The notes under the pieces: model-generated
The model's input: the letters and a program-made list of their open reading frames with translations, nothing else
The model's database searches: none
Told to the model about the DNA's origin: nothing
Translations under genes and position numbers: made by a program
Source of the DNA: Cyrtodaria siliqua
Lineage: Eukaryota > Mollusca > Bivalvia > Adapedonta > Hiatellidae
DNA: 64,000 bases
Assembly: GCA_037043455.1 (NCBI GenBank)
Contig: JAWPHD010001346.1
Coordinates: 267,198-331,197, forward strand
Direction of reading: 5' to 3'
In this document: positions 10,887 to 21,549 of the stretch, one piece after another
Layout: every line of letters begins with the position of its first letter
Numbering within the stretch: position 1 is the first letter of the stretch

Positions 10887-12350
10887 AGATATTAGCTCCA
10901 GTAAGTAGGATAGTTTTATACCCAAGTGAGGTATACCAGATATTAGCTCCAGTAAGTAGGATAGTTTTATACCCAAGTGAGGTATACCAGATATTAGCTC
11001 CAGTAAGTAGGATAGTTTTATACCCAAGTGAGGTATACCAGATATTAGCTCCAGTAAGTAGGATAGTTTTATACCCAAGTGAGGTATACCAGATATTAGC
11101 TCCAGTAAGTAGGATAGTTTTATACAGTTCTCCGACTTCTCCAAGTGTGATATACCAGATATTAGCTCCAGTAAGTAGGATAGTTTTATACCCAAGTGAG
11201 ATATACCAGATATTAGCTCCAGTAAGTAGGATAGTTTTATACCCAAGTGAGGTATACCAGATATTAGCTCCAGTAAGTAGGATAGTTTTATACCCAAGTG
11301 AGGTATACCAGATATTAGCTCCAGTAAGTAGGATAGTTTTATACAGTTCTCCGACTTCTCCAAGTGTGATATACCAGATATTAGCTCCAGTAAGTAGGAT
11401 AGTTTTATACCCAAGTGAGATATACCAGATATTAGCTCCAGTAAGTAGGATAGTTTTATACCCAAGTGAGGTATACCAGATATTAGCTCCAGTAAGTAGG
11501 ATAGTTTTATACCCAAGTGAGGTATACCAGATATTAGCTCCAGTAAGTAGGATAGTTTTATACCCAAGTGAGGTATACCAGATATTCGCTCCAGTAAGTA
11601 GGATAGTTTTATACAGTTCTCCGACTTCTCCAAGTGTGATATACCAGATATTAGCTCCAGTAAGTAGGATAGTTTTATACCCAAGTGAGATATACCAGAT
11701 ATTAGCTCCAGTAAGTAGGATAGTTTTATACCCAAGTGAGGTATACCAGATATTAGCTCCAGTAAGTAGGATAGTTTTATACCCAAGTGAGGTATACCAG
11801 ATATTAGCTCCAGTAAGTAGGATAGTTTTATACCCAAGTGAGGTATACCAGATATTAGCTCCAGTAAGTAGGATAGTTTTATACCCAAGTGAGGTATACC
11901 AGATATTCGCTCCAGTAAGTAGGATAGTTTTATACCCAAGTGAGTTATACCAGATATTCGCTCCAGTAAGTAGGATAGTTTTATACCCAAGTGAGGTATA
12001 CCAGATATTCGCTCCAGTAAGTAGGATAGTTTTATACCCAAGTGAGGTATACCAGATATTCGCTCCAGTAAGTAGGATAGTTTTATACCCAAGTGAGTTA
12101 TACCAGATATTCGCTCCAGTAAGTAGGATAGTTTTATACCCAAGTGAGTTATACCAGATATTCGCTCCAGTAAGTAGGATAGTTTTATACCCAAGTGAGG
12201 TATACCAGATATTAGCTCCAGTAAGTAGGATAGTTTTATACCCAAGTGAGTTATACCAGATATTAGCTCCAGTAAGTAGGATAGTTTTATACAGTTCTGG
12301 AACTTCTCCAAGTGTGGTATACCAGATATTAGCTCCAGTAAGTAGGATCA
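10887..12350 (+). repeat. Exon-derived satellite, block 4 (mainly 51-bp units)
   Basis: About 27-28 copies, mostly the 51-bp deletion unit, with occasional 66-bp units. The last unit is full length (TTCTGGAACTTCTCC) and the array ends in AGTAAGTAGGATCAATTAC. Both periods are multiples of three, so all frames without a stop stay open for hundreds of codons; none of these frames is a gene. Local variants are clustered, for example GATATTCGCTCC in about six consecutive copies between 11905 and 12170. Confidence 0.94.
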
Positions 12351-12595
12351 ATTACAAGGGCAGTGGCCCTTAAAGTGACACATTTTGGTAGGTATTTTTA
12401 TGTTGACATTTAACCAAAACACGAAAAACTTATTTCTGTAGTTTTAATTATTTACATGCACCAGTTAAACATAATTATAGTGTATGATTAATAATTCAAA
12501 TTATTTCTAATCTGGTTGTTAATTCTGTATTATCTTTAAGGCACTGATTTTTTTCAATTAATCTAGATGACACATCTGCAGTATCTGTTTTCCAG

Positions 12596-12781
12596 GCACA
12601 AAGAACATAGTGGTCCCACACTGTAAACTTCATAACAGTGCCAGCTGTGATATATCCCAGAATTCGGATCTTCTGGCTACGTTCGTTCCGAGCCATCACG
12701 GGTTTCCCGACGACAATATACTCACTGTGTACTCTCTCCTGCCCGAGACCAGGGGCCAGTGTCTATATACAAAAAGCTTTG
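12596..12781 (+). CDS. AMBRA1: AMBRA1 exon, WD40 blade
   Basis: The acceptor is TCTGTTTTCCAG at 12595 and the donor CTTTG|GTAATG at 12782; 186 bp, phase 1 in and out. The split codon A|GC gives Ser. The encoded peptide includes VVPHCKLHNSASCDIS and FVPSHHGFPDDNILTVYSL, aligning with human VQNCKIYNDASCDIS and [20 protein letters not shown], and ends LYTKSFG (human LYTKRFG). This is the best-conserved exon in the window. It begins about 245 bp after the end of the exon-derived satellite. Confidence 0.96.
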
Positions 12782-12850
12782 GTAATGAATTTTTCAGACA
12801 GAGTATAAATTGAACCACGAAAATCTAGTCAACATAGCCTTATTATTATT

Positions 12851-13134
12851 AAAGGGACACTTTGCAATCTTGAGGTCTGTTTCGAGGTCTGTTTCACACC
12901 TTTATACCGATCAAAACGAATCAAAATGTCAACTTAAGTGTCTGCTTAACAACTTATTTAAAAAGCTGGAATAATACAAAAAAAGTATATTTTGTATTTG
13001 TTCTTAAAGGCACTGGAGGTGATCTTGAAAAATCTAGCCTTCTATCCAAATACGAATAAAAACCATAATAATGTGTTTCAGTTTCATGTTCAATGTAAAT
13101 ATATCTGCACTAAACCAGGACCCTTAACAATAAA
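12851..13134. other. Intronic sequence, possible degenerate MITE end
   Basis: Begins TTAAAGGGACACTTTGCAATC, resembling the ends of the elements at 46292 and 53928 (TTAAAGGGACACACNGCAATC). The partner end is not clear here, so this may be a decayed or solo end. Nothing else recognisable. Confidence 0.4.
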
Positions 13135-13480
13135 CTAACCCGCCAAATAACGGCAAAATTGCACTACAAAACCGTGTATCAAAACTCTATCCAGGTGTTT
13201 AGGACATATAATAATGTGTATGTGCCGATTAAAAGTAAAGGTTTATTTACGGGTTTTAAAAATACCCGTGGTTGAATATGTGTAAAATTAATTATGAGTT
13301 GGTAACTCTTCATTCGACGCTCCAGTTTCGGGGTTCGGCCTGGCTGGTTAAAACCGTTTATATTGTGTCTAAAGAGTTTGGATTCTCCAAATATGAATTA
13401 TATATATATACCTAATCGTCTGTAGGTTTAGAAACGGTGTACATATGATGTAAAATTTGTCTGTTGTTGGCGGGATAGCT
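13135..13480. mobile_element. MITE with CCCGCCAA termini, copy 1
   Basis: About 350 bp with imperfect inverted ends: CTAACCCGCCAAATAACGGC on the left; the right end read inward gives CTATCCCGCCAACAACAGAC. The interior (ATGTGCCGATTAAAAGTA, GGCCTGGCTGGTTAAA) is shared with 46617-46972, so this is a dispersed family. Lies in the AMBRA1 intron 12782-15321. Confidence 0.72.
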
Positions 13481-13844
13481 GCTTTAAACCAAAGGTAGTA
13501 TGTGGCTTAATTTAATACATACGCACATTTCACATGAAACTGAAGCATACTGTGAGGGTTTTCATTTATATTTAGATTGACTTAACTTCCATGTGAGCTC
13601 CAAAAACTAAACCAGTATATCTCGCTACTTTAAATAACAAGAAAACATTTTTAAAAGTAAAAGCCCTCAGTCATTAATATTGATGTGGCTAGAAATTATT
13701 TGAATAAATTTATATTTTTGCGAGAGTTATATTCCTTACTGAAATCGAATATTTCGAAATAAAATTACTAATAGAACATCACTTCAACATGGAAAGGTTC
13801 TTGATTTCAAAATATTTGTTGGGTTAAAAAAAACAAGATTGTCC

Positions 13845-14199
13845 TGAAAGGGAGTATATCAGGCTTTTCATGGGGGTCTAGGTGTCTGACTTAAAATCGA
13901 CTAATATTAATATTTTCTATTCTACTTGGCCAAAATATAATAAATGAGCCTAAACATTATCACTTATTTGCAAAGAAATTTATTCTGCATGGTAATACAT
14001 GCTATCCTAGGTGACGCACCAGGGTTTATTTCAGAATTTTACGTCCGATTCCGTCCTAGCTATATGGTGTTTTCAAAGTTTAGACCTTAACAAAATGGTT
14101 CTAACATTATATTTTGATTGATATAAGTGTTTTATCATGAACTGGAACAATTTTATAATTTAAGATGTTTCTAGAAAAATCCTGATGTATCCCCTTTAA
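13845..14199. mobile_element. Probable MITE
   Basis: Imperfect inverted ends about 355 bp apart: GAAAGGGAGTATATCAGGCT on the left; the right end read inward gives AAAGGGGATACATCAGGATT. No coding capacity and no clear target duplication. Single copy in the window. Confidence 0.5.
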
Positions 14200-15114
14200 A
14201 TCTGGTCCTCAAAAAGTTGAATGATAGAAATATATTGAACATTATATAATTAACGGGGCAGGTGGGGAAAAAAATGGACATAAAGGGAAGTAATTAATAT
14301 AAATTGAAAAAAAAGAAAAATGTAGATTACAAACTTATTTTGAAAAAAATATTATGCAATGAAACTTCCTCATTATATTACTTAATAATATACTAATGCT
14401 TGTCTAAAATTCAAGTAAATTAAAATAGTAATATTAAAATATTATGACAGTGTTAAAAGTTAAATCTGTAAAGTTCAAATCACCTGAAAGAGCTAATTTT
14501 TGTTATGCCTTAAACTAATGAGTAAGGAAAATAATGAACCTGTAGAAGTGCAGGTTCCAGAGTATGATCTCTGATGAATTTCTGTGAAGGCACAGGTTGC
14601 CCCAGGGTGATCCACCTACTTCAGTGGGATGCCCAGGTGTAGTGATCTTGCCTGGTGCCTCAAATAGCAAATATAGTAGAGAAGAGGATATGCCCTAGAC
14701 TGCGACAGTCAAAGACCGATTTCTTTGCCATAAATTACGGCTAAATAAAGCGCATTCCAACCACGATCGTGGCCAAGCGCCTGATCTACGTTCTATAAAA
14801 GATATACATGTATTGGGATCACTCAATATTGTTTACATAATGCAGACGCGTCACATAAAGAAATTAAGGTGGCGGGATATCTATAAACTGTGAAAATAGC
14901 TGCGCTAATAAAACAAGCAAGTAAACATAATGGCGAACTTCTACAGTCGTTTATATTTAAACGCTGTGTAGCAGTCTAGATATGCCCTGCAAAATGGGTT
15001 TTGTGATTGTATTGCCTACTACACAACTACGCATTATGGTAAAGAACTGTCCTTTGAAAGCTCTTTAGCACCAAAATATTTTCTACAATGTCTCATTTTA
15101 CTGCATTTGTTGCA

Positions 15115-15290
15115 CTCTTGAGGACCCGGCGTGGCAGAGTTTGAAAATAGATCACAGTGTCAAGCCTCGCCAATGGCACTGGGTTTTTCCATTGTGACAT
15201 TCGGCAAGACAGTTTTAGCTTAGCCTTCTTCATCTGATGTTGACTGGCTCAACTAATGCTGCTCTAGTTTCTTGAAGTACTACTATTGGT
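15115..15290 (+). mobile_element. Degenerate SINE copy next to an AMBRA1 exon
   Basis: Resembles the SINE at 4646-4969 in order: CCCGGCGTGGCAGAGT (A-box area), GGCACTGGGTTTTTCC, then TTCGGCAAGACAGTTTTAGC and CTTCATCTGATG. Much diverged, so old. It ends about 30 bp before the acceptor region of exon 15322-15419. Confidence 0.6.
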
Positions 15291-15321
15291 TGCCTGTATA
15301 ATCGGTTCTCCTATATTGCAG

Positions 15322-15419
15322 GCCCAAATGCGATTTCCATCAGTATTTCTCCCAGAAACAAATTTGTCCTTGTCGGTCTTGCTGCCAAAAGGTTGTCTTG
15401 GGTGTTTACATCAAACCAG
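15322..15419 (+). CDS. AMBRA1: AMBRA1 exon, WD40 blade
   Basis: The acceptor is CTCCTATATTGCAG at 15321 and the donor AACCAG|GTAAGC at 15420; 98 bp, phase 1 in and phase 0 out. It encodes GPNAISISISPRNKFVLVGL followed by AAKRL, matching human [20 protein letters not shown] then ASRR. A second, equally good donor (CCAG|GTAAGC, GT at 15449) lies 29 bp downstream as part of a tandem duplication of the junction. Its use would add 29 nt without a stop, but the next exon would then hit TAG after a few codons. The exon was too short to appear as an open reading frame and was found by homology and splice-phase matching. Confidence 0.93.
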
Positions 15420-15509
15420 GTAAGCAGTTTAGGCTTCACTTTTGCCAGGTAAGCAGTTTTTGTCTTGCCTTTTCGAAGAAAAAGAGAGACATAGGTGTTG
15501 CTTTTCCGC

Positions 15510-16190
15510 CTGCGGCGGCGTCAACATTCAAGGTTTGCGTTTAGGTCATTTTCTCACAAATTGTATGTTCTAACCTTTCAAACTTTGCTTATAGTTGTAT
15601 CATGGGTGGTACATCGCAACGTGACAAAGCAAATGTGGATGTGACCTTGATACTCCAAGCAAAGGGCAGATAACATTAATTTTTAGGTTCAAGTTTTGCG
15701 TTTAGGTCACTTTTTCACAAACTGTATGCACTAGACCTTTGAAACTTTGCTTATAGTTGTATCTCCGATGGTACATGGCAACGTGACAAAGCAAATGTGG
15801 AACTGACCTTGACCCTGGAAGCAAAGGGCAAATAACTTAATAATTTTTAGGTTCAACTTTTGCGTTTATTCACAAACTGTATTCACTAGACCTTTAAAAC
15901 TTTGCTTTTAGTTGTATCTTGAGTGATACATCTCAACGTGACAAAGCAAATGTGGAAGTGACCTTGACCCTCCAAGCAAGGGCAGATAACCTTATAATTT
16001 TTACCTTCAACTTTGGCGTTTAGGTCACTTTTCACAAACTGTATGCACTAAGACCTTTCAAACTTTGCTTATAGTTGTATCTTGAGTGGTACATTGCAAC
16101 GTGACAAAGCAAATGTGGATGTGACCTTCACCATCCAAGCAAAGGGCAGATAACTTTAATTGTTACATTTACATCACTTTCTCATGAACT
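15510..16190. repeat. Tandem repeat, about 160-bp unit, four copies
   Basis: The phrase CAACGTGACAAAGCAAATGTGG-like occurs near 15617, 15779, 15936 and 16098, with TTTGCGTTTAGGTCA and AAACTTTGCTTATAGTTGTA in each unit. Probably a dispersed bivalve repeat with internal tandem structure. Not coding. Confidence 0.85.
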
Positions 16191-16349
16191 AGAATTATGC
16201 ACTAGATGTTTTAAACCTAATTTATAGCTTAATCTTTGGAAGAAAACATATTCTATTTTGACATAGTTGTTGTCTTCGGTAGTGCATATTTGTTTTTGGA
16301 TGCCTGGATTTCATCTGTGACCTTGACCTACTTTTTGGAGCTGATGATT

Positions 16350-16590
16350 TTTAGCTCTACTGGCCAGAGGCCTTCATTTTTCATCCGACCTTTACCAAAC
16401 TTTACCACATTGTTAATATCAATAAAAGCTCGTACAAGTTTGAAACCAGCCAGATCGGACCAATAACAGCGGAGTTATGGCCCTTGATTTAGTTAAAAGT
16501 GCTATATTTTGCCTTATTAACACGATAGGCCTTTCATTTTTCATCTGATCTTTACCAAACTTTACCAGATGTTTTGCCTTTTTTTTTTCA
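16350..16590 (+). repeat. Dispersed repeat family B (CTTCATTTTTCATCCGA)
   Basis: Shares CTTCATTTTTCATCC, TTTACCAAACTTTACCA, GTTAATATCAAT and CGGAGTTATGGCCCTTGA with copies at 47957-48260 and 48640-49025. A T-rich low-complexity stretch (16565-16740) follows. Unclassified. Confidence 0.75.
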
Positions 16591-16746
16591 TTATTAGTAT
16601 ATTGTTGTGGGTTTTTTTTGTGTTTTTTTTTAATAGATACTTTTTTTTGTTTTGTCTTGTTTTGTTTTAATATTATTATTTTTTTTTTTTGTTTTAAAAT
16701 TATTTTTTTTATTATTATTTTTTGTTTTGTTTATTTTCGGTTTGTT

Positions 16747-17530
16747 GATTTTTAGCTCTGCTGATCAGAGCTTATGCCTTGGTGGGGTGTCCGTCTGTCC
16801 GTCCGTAAACTTTTTTTTATAGCGACTACTCCTCTGAAACTACTAAATGGATTTTCATGAAACTTGCCCATGAAGTCTAGTTGATCCTAGCAAAAATTCA
16901 AGATGGCCGCCAAATCTAAAAATAGATTTTTAAAAAACAAGTTTGTAGGAACAACTTCTTGAAAACTCTTAAGTGATATTGATATGGGATATGACATGAT
17001 GTTGGTCATTGTCGAAAATCTTTTTGATTTGACGTTTAAAATGGCTGCCAGCGGCCATCTTTGTTTACATAAGAGTTATTTAGTAAAAACTTGTAGCGTC
17101 TACTGCTCCGAAACTACTCAACGGATTTCCATGAAACTTCACAGGAATGTTGCTCTTGATGTCTAAATGATTCTAGCAACACTTCAGGTTGGTCGGAAAT
17201 TCAAGATGGCCGCCATGGCTAAAAATAGATTTTGAAAATGCAAGTTTGTAGCGACTACTTCTTGAAAACTGTTAGTGATATTGATATGGGACTTTTTCTA
17301 TAATGATCAGTATGACATGATGTTGATCCTTGTAAAAAATTATTTTGATTTGACGTTAAATGTGGCCACCAGCGGCCATCTTTGTTTACATAGAGTTATA
17401 TAATGAAAACTTGTAGCGACTACTCCTCTGAACTACTTGACGGATTTTCATGAAACTTCACAATGCTGAACTAGCTATCAAAAACCTATCGGTAGAGCTT
17501 CAAGGTCATTGACCTCTTGTTAATGGAGTA
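16747..17530 (+). repeat. Dispersed repeat family A, copy 1
   Basis: Starts TTTTTAGCTCTGCTGATCAG, then tandem CCGTCCGT tetramers, AAACTTTTTTTTATAGCGAC, and ends TCAAGGTCATTGACCTCTTG. The interior consists of about 320-bp tandem units containing CTACTCCTCTGAAACTACT and CAAGATGGCCGCC. No coding capacity found. Unclassified interspersed repeat with composite tandem structure. Confidence 0.85.
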
Positions 17531-17661
17531 ACGACCTCTTGACATTTTTTTTTTAATTTCTTGTAGGCGCTACTCCTCCTAAACGCCTTGTTGGATTTCG
17601 AGGAAACTTGGCACTTTTGTTCCAGTTTGCTGATTTATGACGGAGTTATGGCACTTTGACA

Positions 17662-19793
17662 TTTTTAGCTCTACTGATCAGAGATCAGCAGAGCTTATGC
17701 CTTGGTGCGGCGTCCGTCCGTCCGTCCGTCCGTCTGTCCGTTAACTTTTATTTGTAGCGACTACTCAGCTGAAACTACTGGATGGATATTCATAAAACTT
17801 AACAGAAATGTTGCCCATGAAGTCTAGTTGATCCTAGCAAAAATTCATGTTGATGTGAAATCCAAGATGGCCGCCAAAGCTAAAAAAAGATTTTTTAAAT
17901 TCAAGTTTGTAGCGACTACTTCTTGAAAACTATAAGTGATATTGATATGGGACTTTTTCTAAAATGATCAGCATGACATGATGTTGATCCTTGTCGAAAT
18001 TTATTTCGATGCGACTTTAAACATGGCCGCTAGCAGCCATCTTTGTTTACATAGATTTATATAGTAAAAACTTGTAGCGACTACTCCTCTGAAACTACTG
18101 ATGGATATTCATGAAACTTTACAGAAATGTTGCCCATGAAGTCTAGTTGATCCTAGCAAAAATTCATGTTGATGCACAATCCAAGATGGCCGCCAAAGCT
18201 AAAAATAGATTTTTAAAATACAAGTTTGTAGCGACTACTCCTTGAAAACTATAAGTGATATTGATATGGGACTTTTTCTAAAATGATCAGCATGACATGA
18301 TGTTGGTCCTTGTCAAAAATCGTTTTGATTCGACGTTAAACATGGCTGCCAGTGGCCATCTTTGTTTACATAGAGTTATATAGTAAAAACTTGTAGCGAC
18401 TACTCCTCTGAAACTACTTGACGGATGTCCATGAAACTTCACAGGAATGTTGCTCTTGATGTCTAGTTGATCCTAGAAAAATTTCAGGCTGGCCGGAAAT
18501 TCAAGATGGCCGCCACGGCTAAAAATAGATTTAAAATAAATAAATTTGTAGCGACTACTTCTTGAAAACTGTAAGTGATATTGATATGGGACGTTTTCTA
18601 AAATGATCAGCATGACATGATGTTGATCCTTGTCGAAATTTATTTCGATGCGACTTTAAACATGGCCGCTAGCGGCCATCTTTGTTTACATAGATTTATA
18701 TAGTAAAAACTTGTAGCGACTACCCCTCTGAAACTACTGGATGGATATTCATGAAACTTTACAGAAATGTTGCCCATGAAGTCTAGTTGATCATAGCAAA
18801 AATTCATGTTGATGCAAAATCCAAGATGGCCACCAAAGCTAAAAATAGATTTTTAAAATACAAGTTTGTAGCGACTACTCCTTGAAAACTATAAGTGATA
18901 TTGATATGGGACTTTTTCTAAAATGATCAGCATGACATGATGTTGGTCCTTGTCAAAAATCGTTTTGATTCGACGTTAAACATGGCTGCCAGTGGCCATC
19001 TTTGTTTACATAGAGTTATATAGTAAACACTTGTAGCGACTACTCCTCTGAAACTACTTGGCGGATTTTCATGAAACTTTACAGGAATGTTGCTCTTGAT
19101 GTCCAATTGATCGTAGCAAAATTTCAGGTCGGCCAAAAATTTAAGATGGCCGCCACAGCTAAAAATAGATTTTTAAAAAATAAGTTTGTAGCGACTACTT
19201 CTTGAAAACTATAAGTGATATTGATATGGGACTTTTTCTAAAATGATCAGCATGACATTATGTTGATCCTAGTCAAACATTATTTTGATTCGACGTTAAA
19301 CATGGCTGCCAGTGGCCATCTTTGTTTACATAAGAGTTTGTATAGTAAAAATGTGTAGTGACTACTCCTCTGAAACCACTAGACGGATTTTCATGAAACT
19401 TCACAGGAATGTTGCTCTTGATGTCTAGTTGATCCTAGCACAATTTCAGGTCGGCTGGAAATTCAAGATGGCCACCACAGCTAAACATAGATTTTTAAAA
19501 ACAAGTTTGTAGCGACTACTTCTTGAACACTGTAAGTGATATTGATATGGGACTTTTTCTGAAATGATCAGCATGACAAGATGTTGATCCTTGTCAAAAA
19601 TTATTTTGATTCGACATTAAACATGGCTGCCAGTGGCCATCTTTGTTTTCCTAGAGTTATATAGTAAAAACTTCAACTTGTAGCGACTACTCCTCTGAAA
19701 CTACTTGACAGTTTTTATGAAACTTCACTTCACCTAGCTATCAAAATCTATCAGTAGAGCTTCAAGGTCATTGACCTCTTGTTTACTTTAAAT
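17662..19793 (+). repeat. Dispersed repeat family A, copy 2 (about six 320-bp units)
   Basis: Complete copy from TTTTTAGCTCTACTGATCAG to CATTGACCTCTTGTTTA. TTGTAGCGACTACTCCTCTG recurs near 18073, 18393 and 19033, fixing the internal period at about 320 bp. A diverged relative of the tail lies to about 19950. Same orientation as the copies at 32672-36043. Confidence 0.88.
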
Positions 19794-20489
19794 TTATTGT
19801 CGGCGCTACTCCTCCTAAACGGCTTGTTGGATTTCTACAAAATTTGGCAGGAAGCCTCAGTATGATGTCTAGTTGTGCAAAGCATGGTATATCATTGAAA
19901 TTTTGAACAAGTTCGAAAACCAGCTAGATCTAGTTAGTAACGACAGGTTATGGCCTTAATTGTGAAAAATGCTATATTATTGTATTTTCCTTTGTTAAAT
20001 CTGTAGTTACTTCATTTTTTATCTCATCTTTACCATATTTGTTTAGAATGTTAATATAACCCCCCACCCCCACCAACCTCACCCCACCCACCCCCATTTT
20101 TATGAAATTTCATTCATAGAAGAAAGTGGGACAAATTAAAAAAATTATTGCCCATGATTACCAGGTGAGCGATCTTAGACCATCCTATCCCTGTTGTTTT
20201 TGCAATGTTTAAAAAAAAAAAACTACTGATGGGAATTTTATGTCGACAACCCTTGATATAAGAGCCGTTTTAGCCAGTAGAGCATCCACAGGCCCTCTTG
20301 GGCCTCTTGTTTTTAATAGAATGGCATTTTGTTTTTAAACAAATGCACTTAAATGTCATCTCAGCAAACGGCAAACTCGATTGTTTTTAGTTACTAAAAT
20401 GTTTACAAACTTTCATTTAAGCATCATTGACCTTCTTATTTTTAAGTCTAGCCCCCGTTAGGCGAGACATGTGAATCCACGGATTTCTT

Positions 20490-21475
20490 GTATTGTCAAA
20501 TGTCCGGTAAGCAGTTTTAAGGTTGTGTCCGGTAAACATATTTAGTGTCATTTTGTCAGTTTTAGTCAGCGGTTTTAATCCCATGTTTTTTGTCAGGAAA
20601 GCAGTTTTAGTCACATGTTCTTGTCAGGGAAGTAGTTTTAGTCACATCTTTTTGTCAGGAAAGCAGTTTTAGTCATCTTTTTGTCAGGGAAGCAGTTTTA
20701 GTCACATGCTTTTGTCAGGGAAGCAGTTTTAATCACATCTTTTTGTCAGGGAAGCAGATTTAGTCATCTTTTTGTCAGGAAAGCAGTTTTAGTCACATAT
20801 TGTGTCGGGTATGCAGTTTTAATCACATACTGTGTCGTGTAAGCGGATTTAGTCACATATTGTGTCGGGTACACAGTTTTAGTCACATATTGTGTCGGGT
20901 AAGCAGTTCTAGTCACATATTTTGTCGGGTATGCAGTTTTAGTCACATATTGATATTGTTGGGTAAGCAGTTTTAGTCACATATTGTGTCGGGTAAGCAG
21001 TTTTAATCAGATATTGTGTCGGGTATGCAATTTTAATCAGATATTGTGTTGGGTATGCAATTTTAATCAGATATTGTGTCGGGTATGCAATTTTAATCAG
21101 ATATTGTGTCGGTTATGCAGTTTTAATCAGATATTGTGTCGGGTATGCAGTTTTAATCAGATATTGTGTCGGGTATGCAATTTCAATCAGATATTATGTC
21201 GGGTATGCAATTTTATAATCAGATATTGTGTCGGGTAAGCAGTTTTGATCAGATATTGTGTCGGGTAAGCAGTTTCAATAAGATATTATGTCGGGTATGC
21301 AATTTTAATCAGATATTGTGTCGGGTAAGCAGTTTTAATAAGATATTATGTCGGGTATGCAATTTTAATCAGATATTGTGTCGGGTAAGCAGTTTTATTC
21401 AGATATTGTGTCAGGTATGCAATTTTAATCAGATATTGTCGGGTAAGCAGTTTTAATCAGATATTTAATGCAGTT
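20490..21475 (+). repeat. 30-bp minisatellite carrying donor-like GGTAAGCAG
   Basis: Tandem units of about 30 bp with consensus GTCGGGTAAGCAGTTTTA followed by GTCACATATTGT or ATCAGATATTGT. Early units are degenerate (GTCAGGAAAGCAGTTTTAG). Many units carry GGTAAGCAG, others GGTATGCAA. The same GGTAAGCAGTTT sequence forms the donor of exon 15322-15419 and its 29-bp duplication. Confidence 0.92.
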
Positions 21476-21549
21476 ATGTGTCTAATTGTGTTTTATAAGC
21501 GGCAGTCCTGGACATCTTCTTGATATCTTCTTGTCAGTAGTTTTAGTCA

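Noticed and set aside
10860..12373. Open frames of 483 and 490 codons (minus) and 408 codons (plus)
   Set aside because: By-products of 51-bp and 66-bp units that are multiples of three. They overlap each other in several frames; the only meaningful reading is the short AMBRA1 exon segment in each unit, which ends in TAG.
16565..16740. T-rich tract as a polypyrimidine/acceptor region
   Set aside because: Simple low-complexity sequence; no conserved AMBRA1 segment follows, and the flanking exons join in phase without another exon.
20764..21456. Repetitive frames of 60-96 codons
   Set aside because: They follow the 30-bp minisatellite unit (ten codons) and have no start context or domain.
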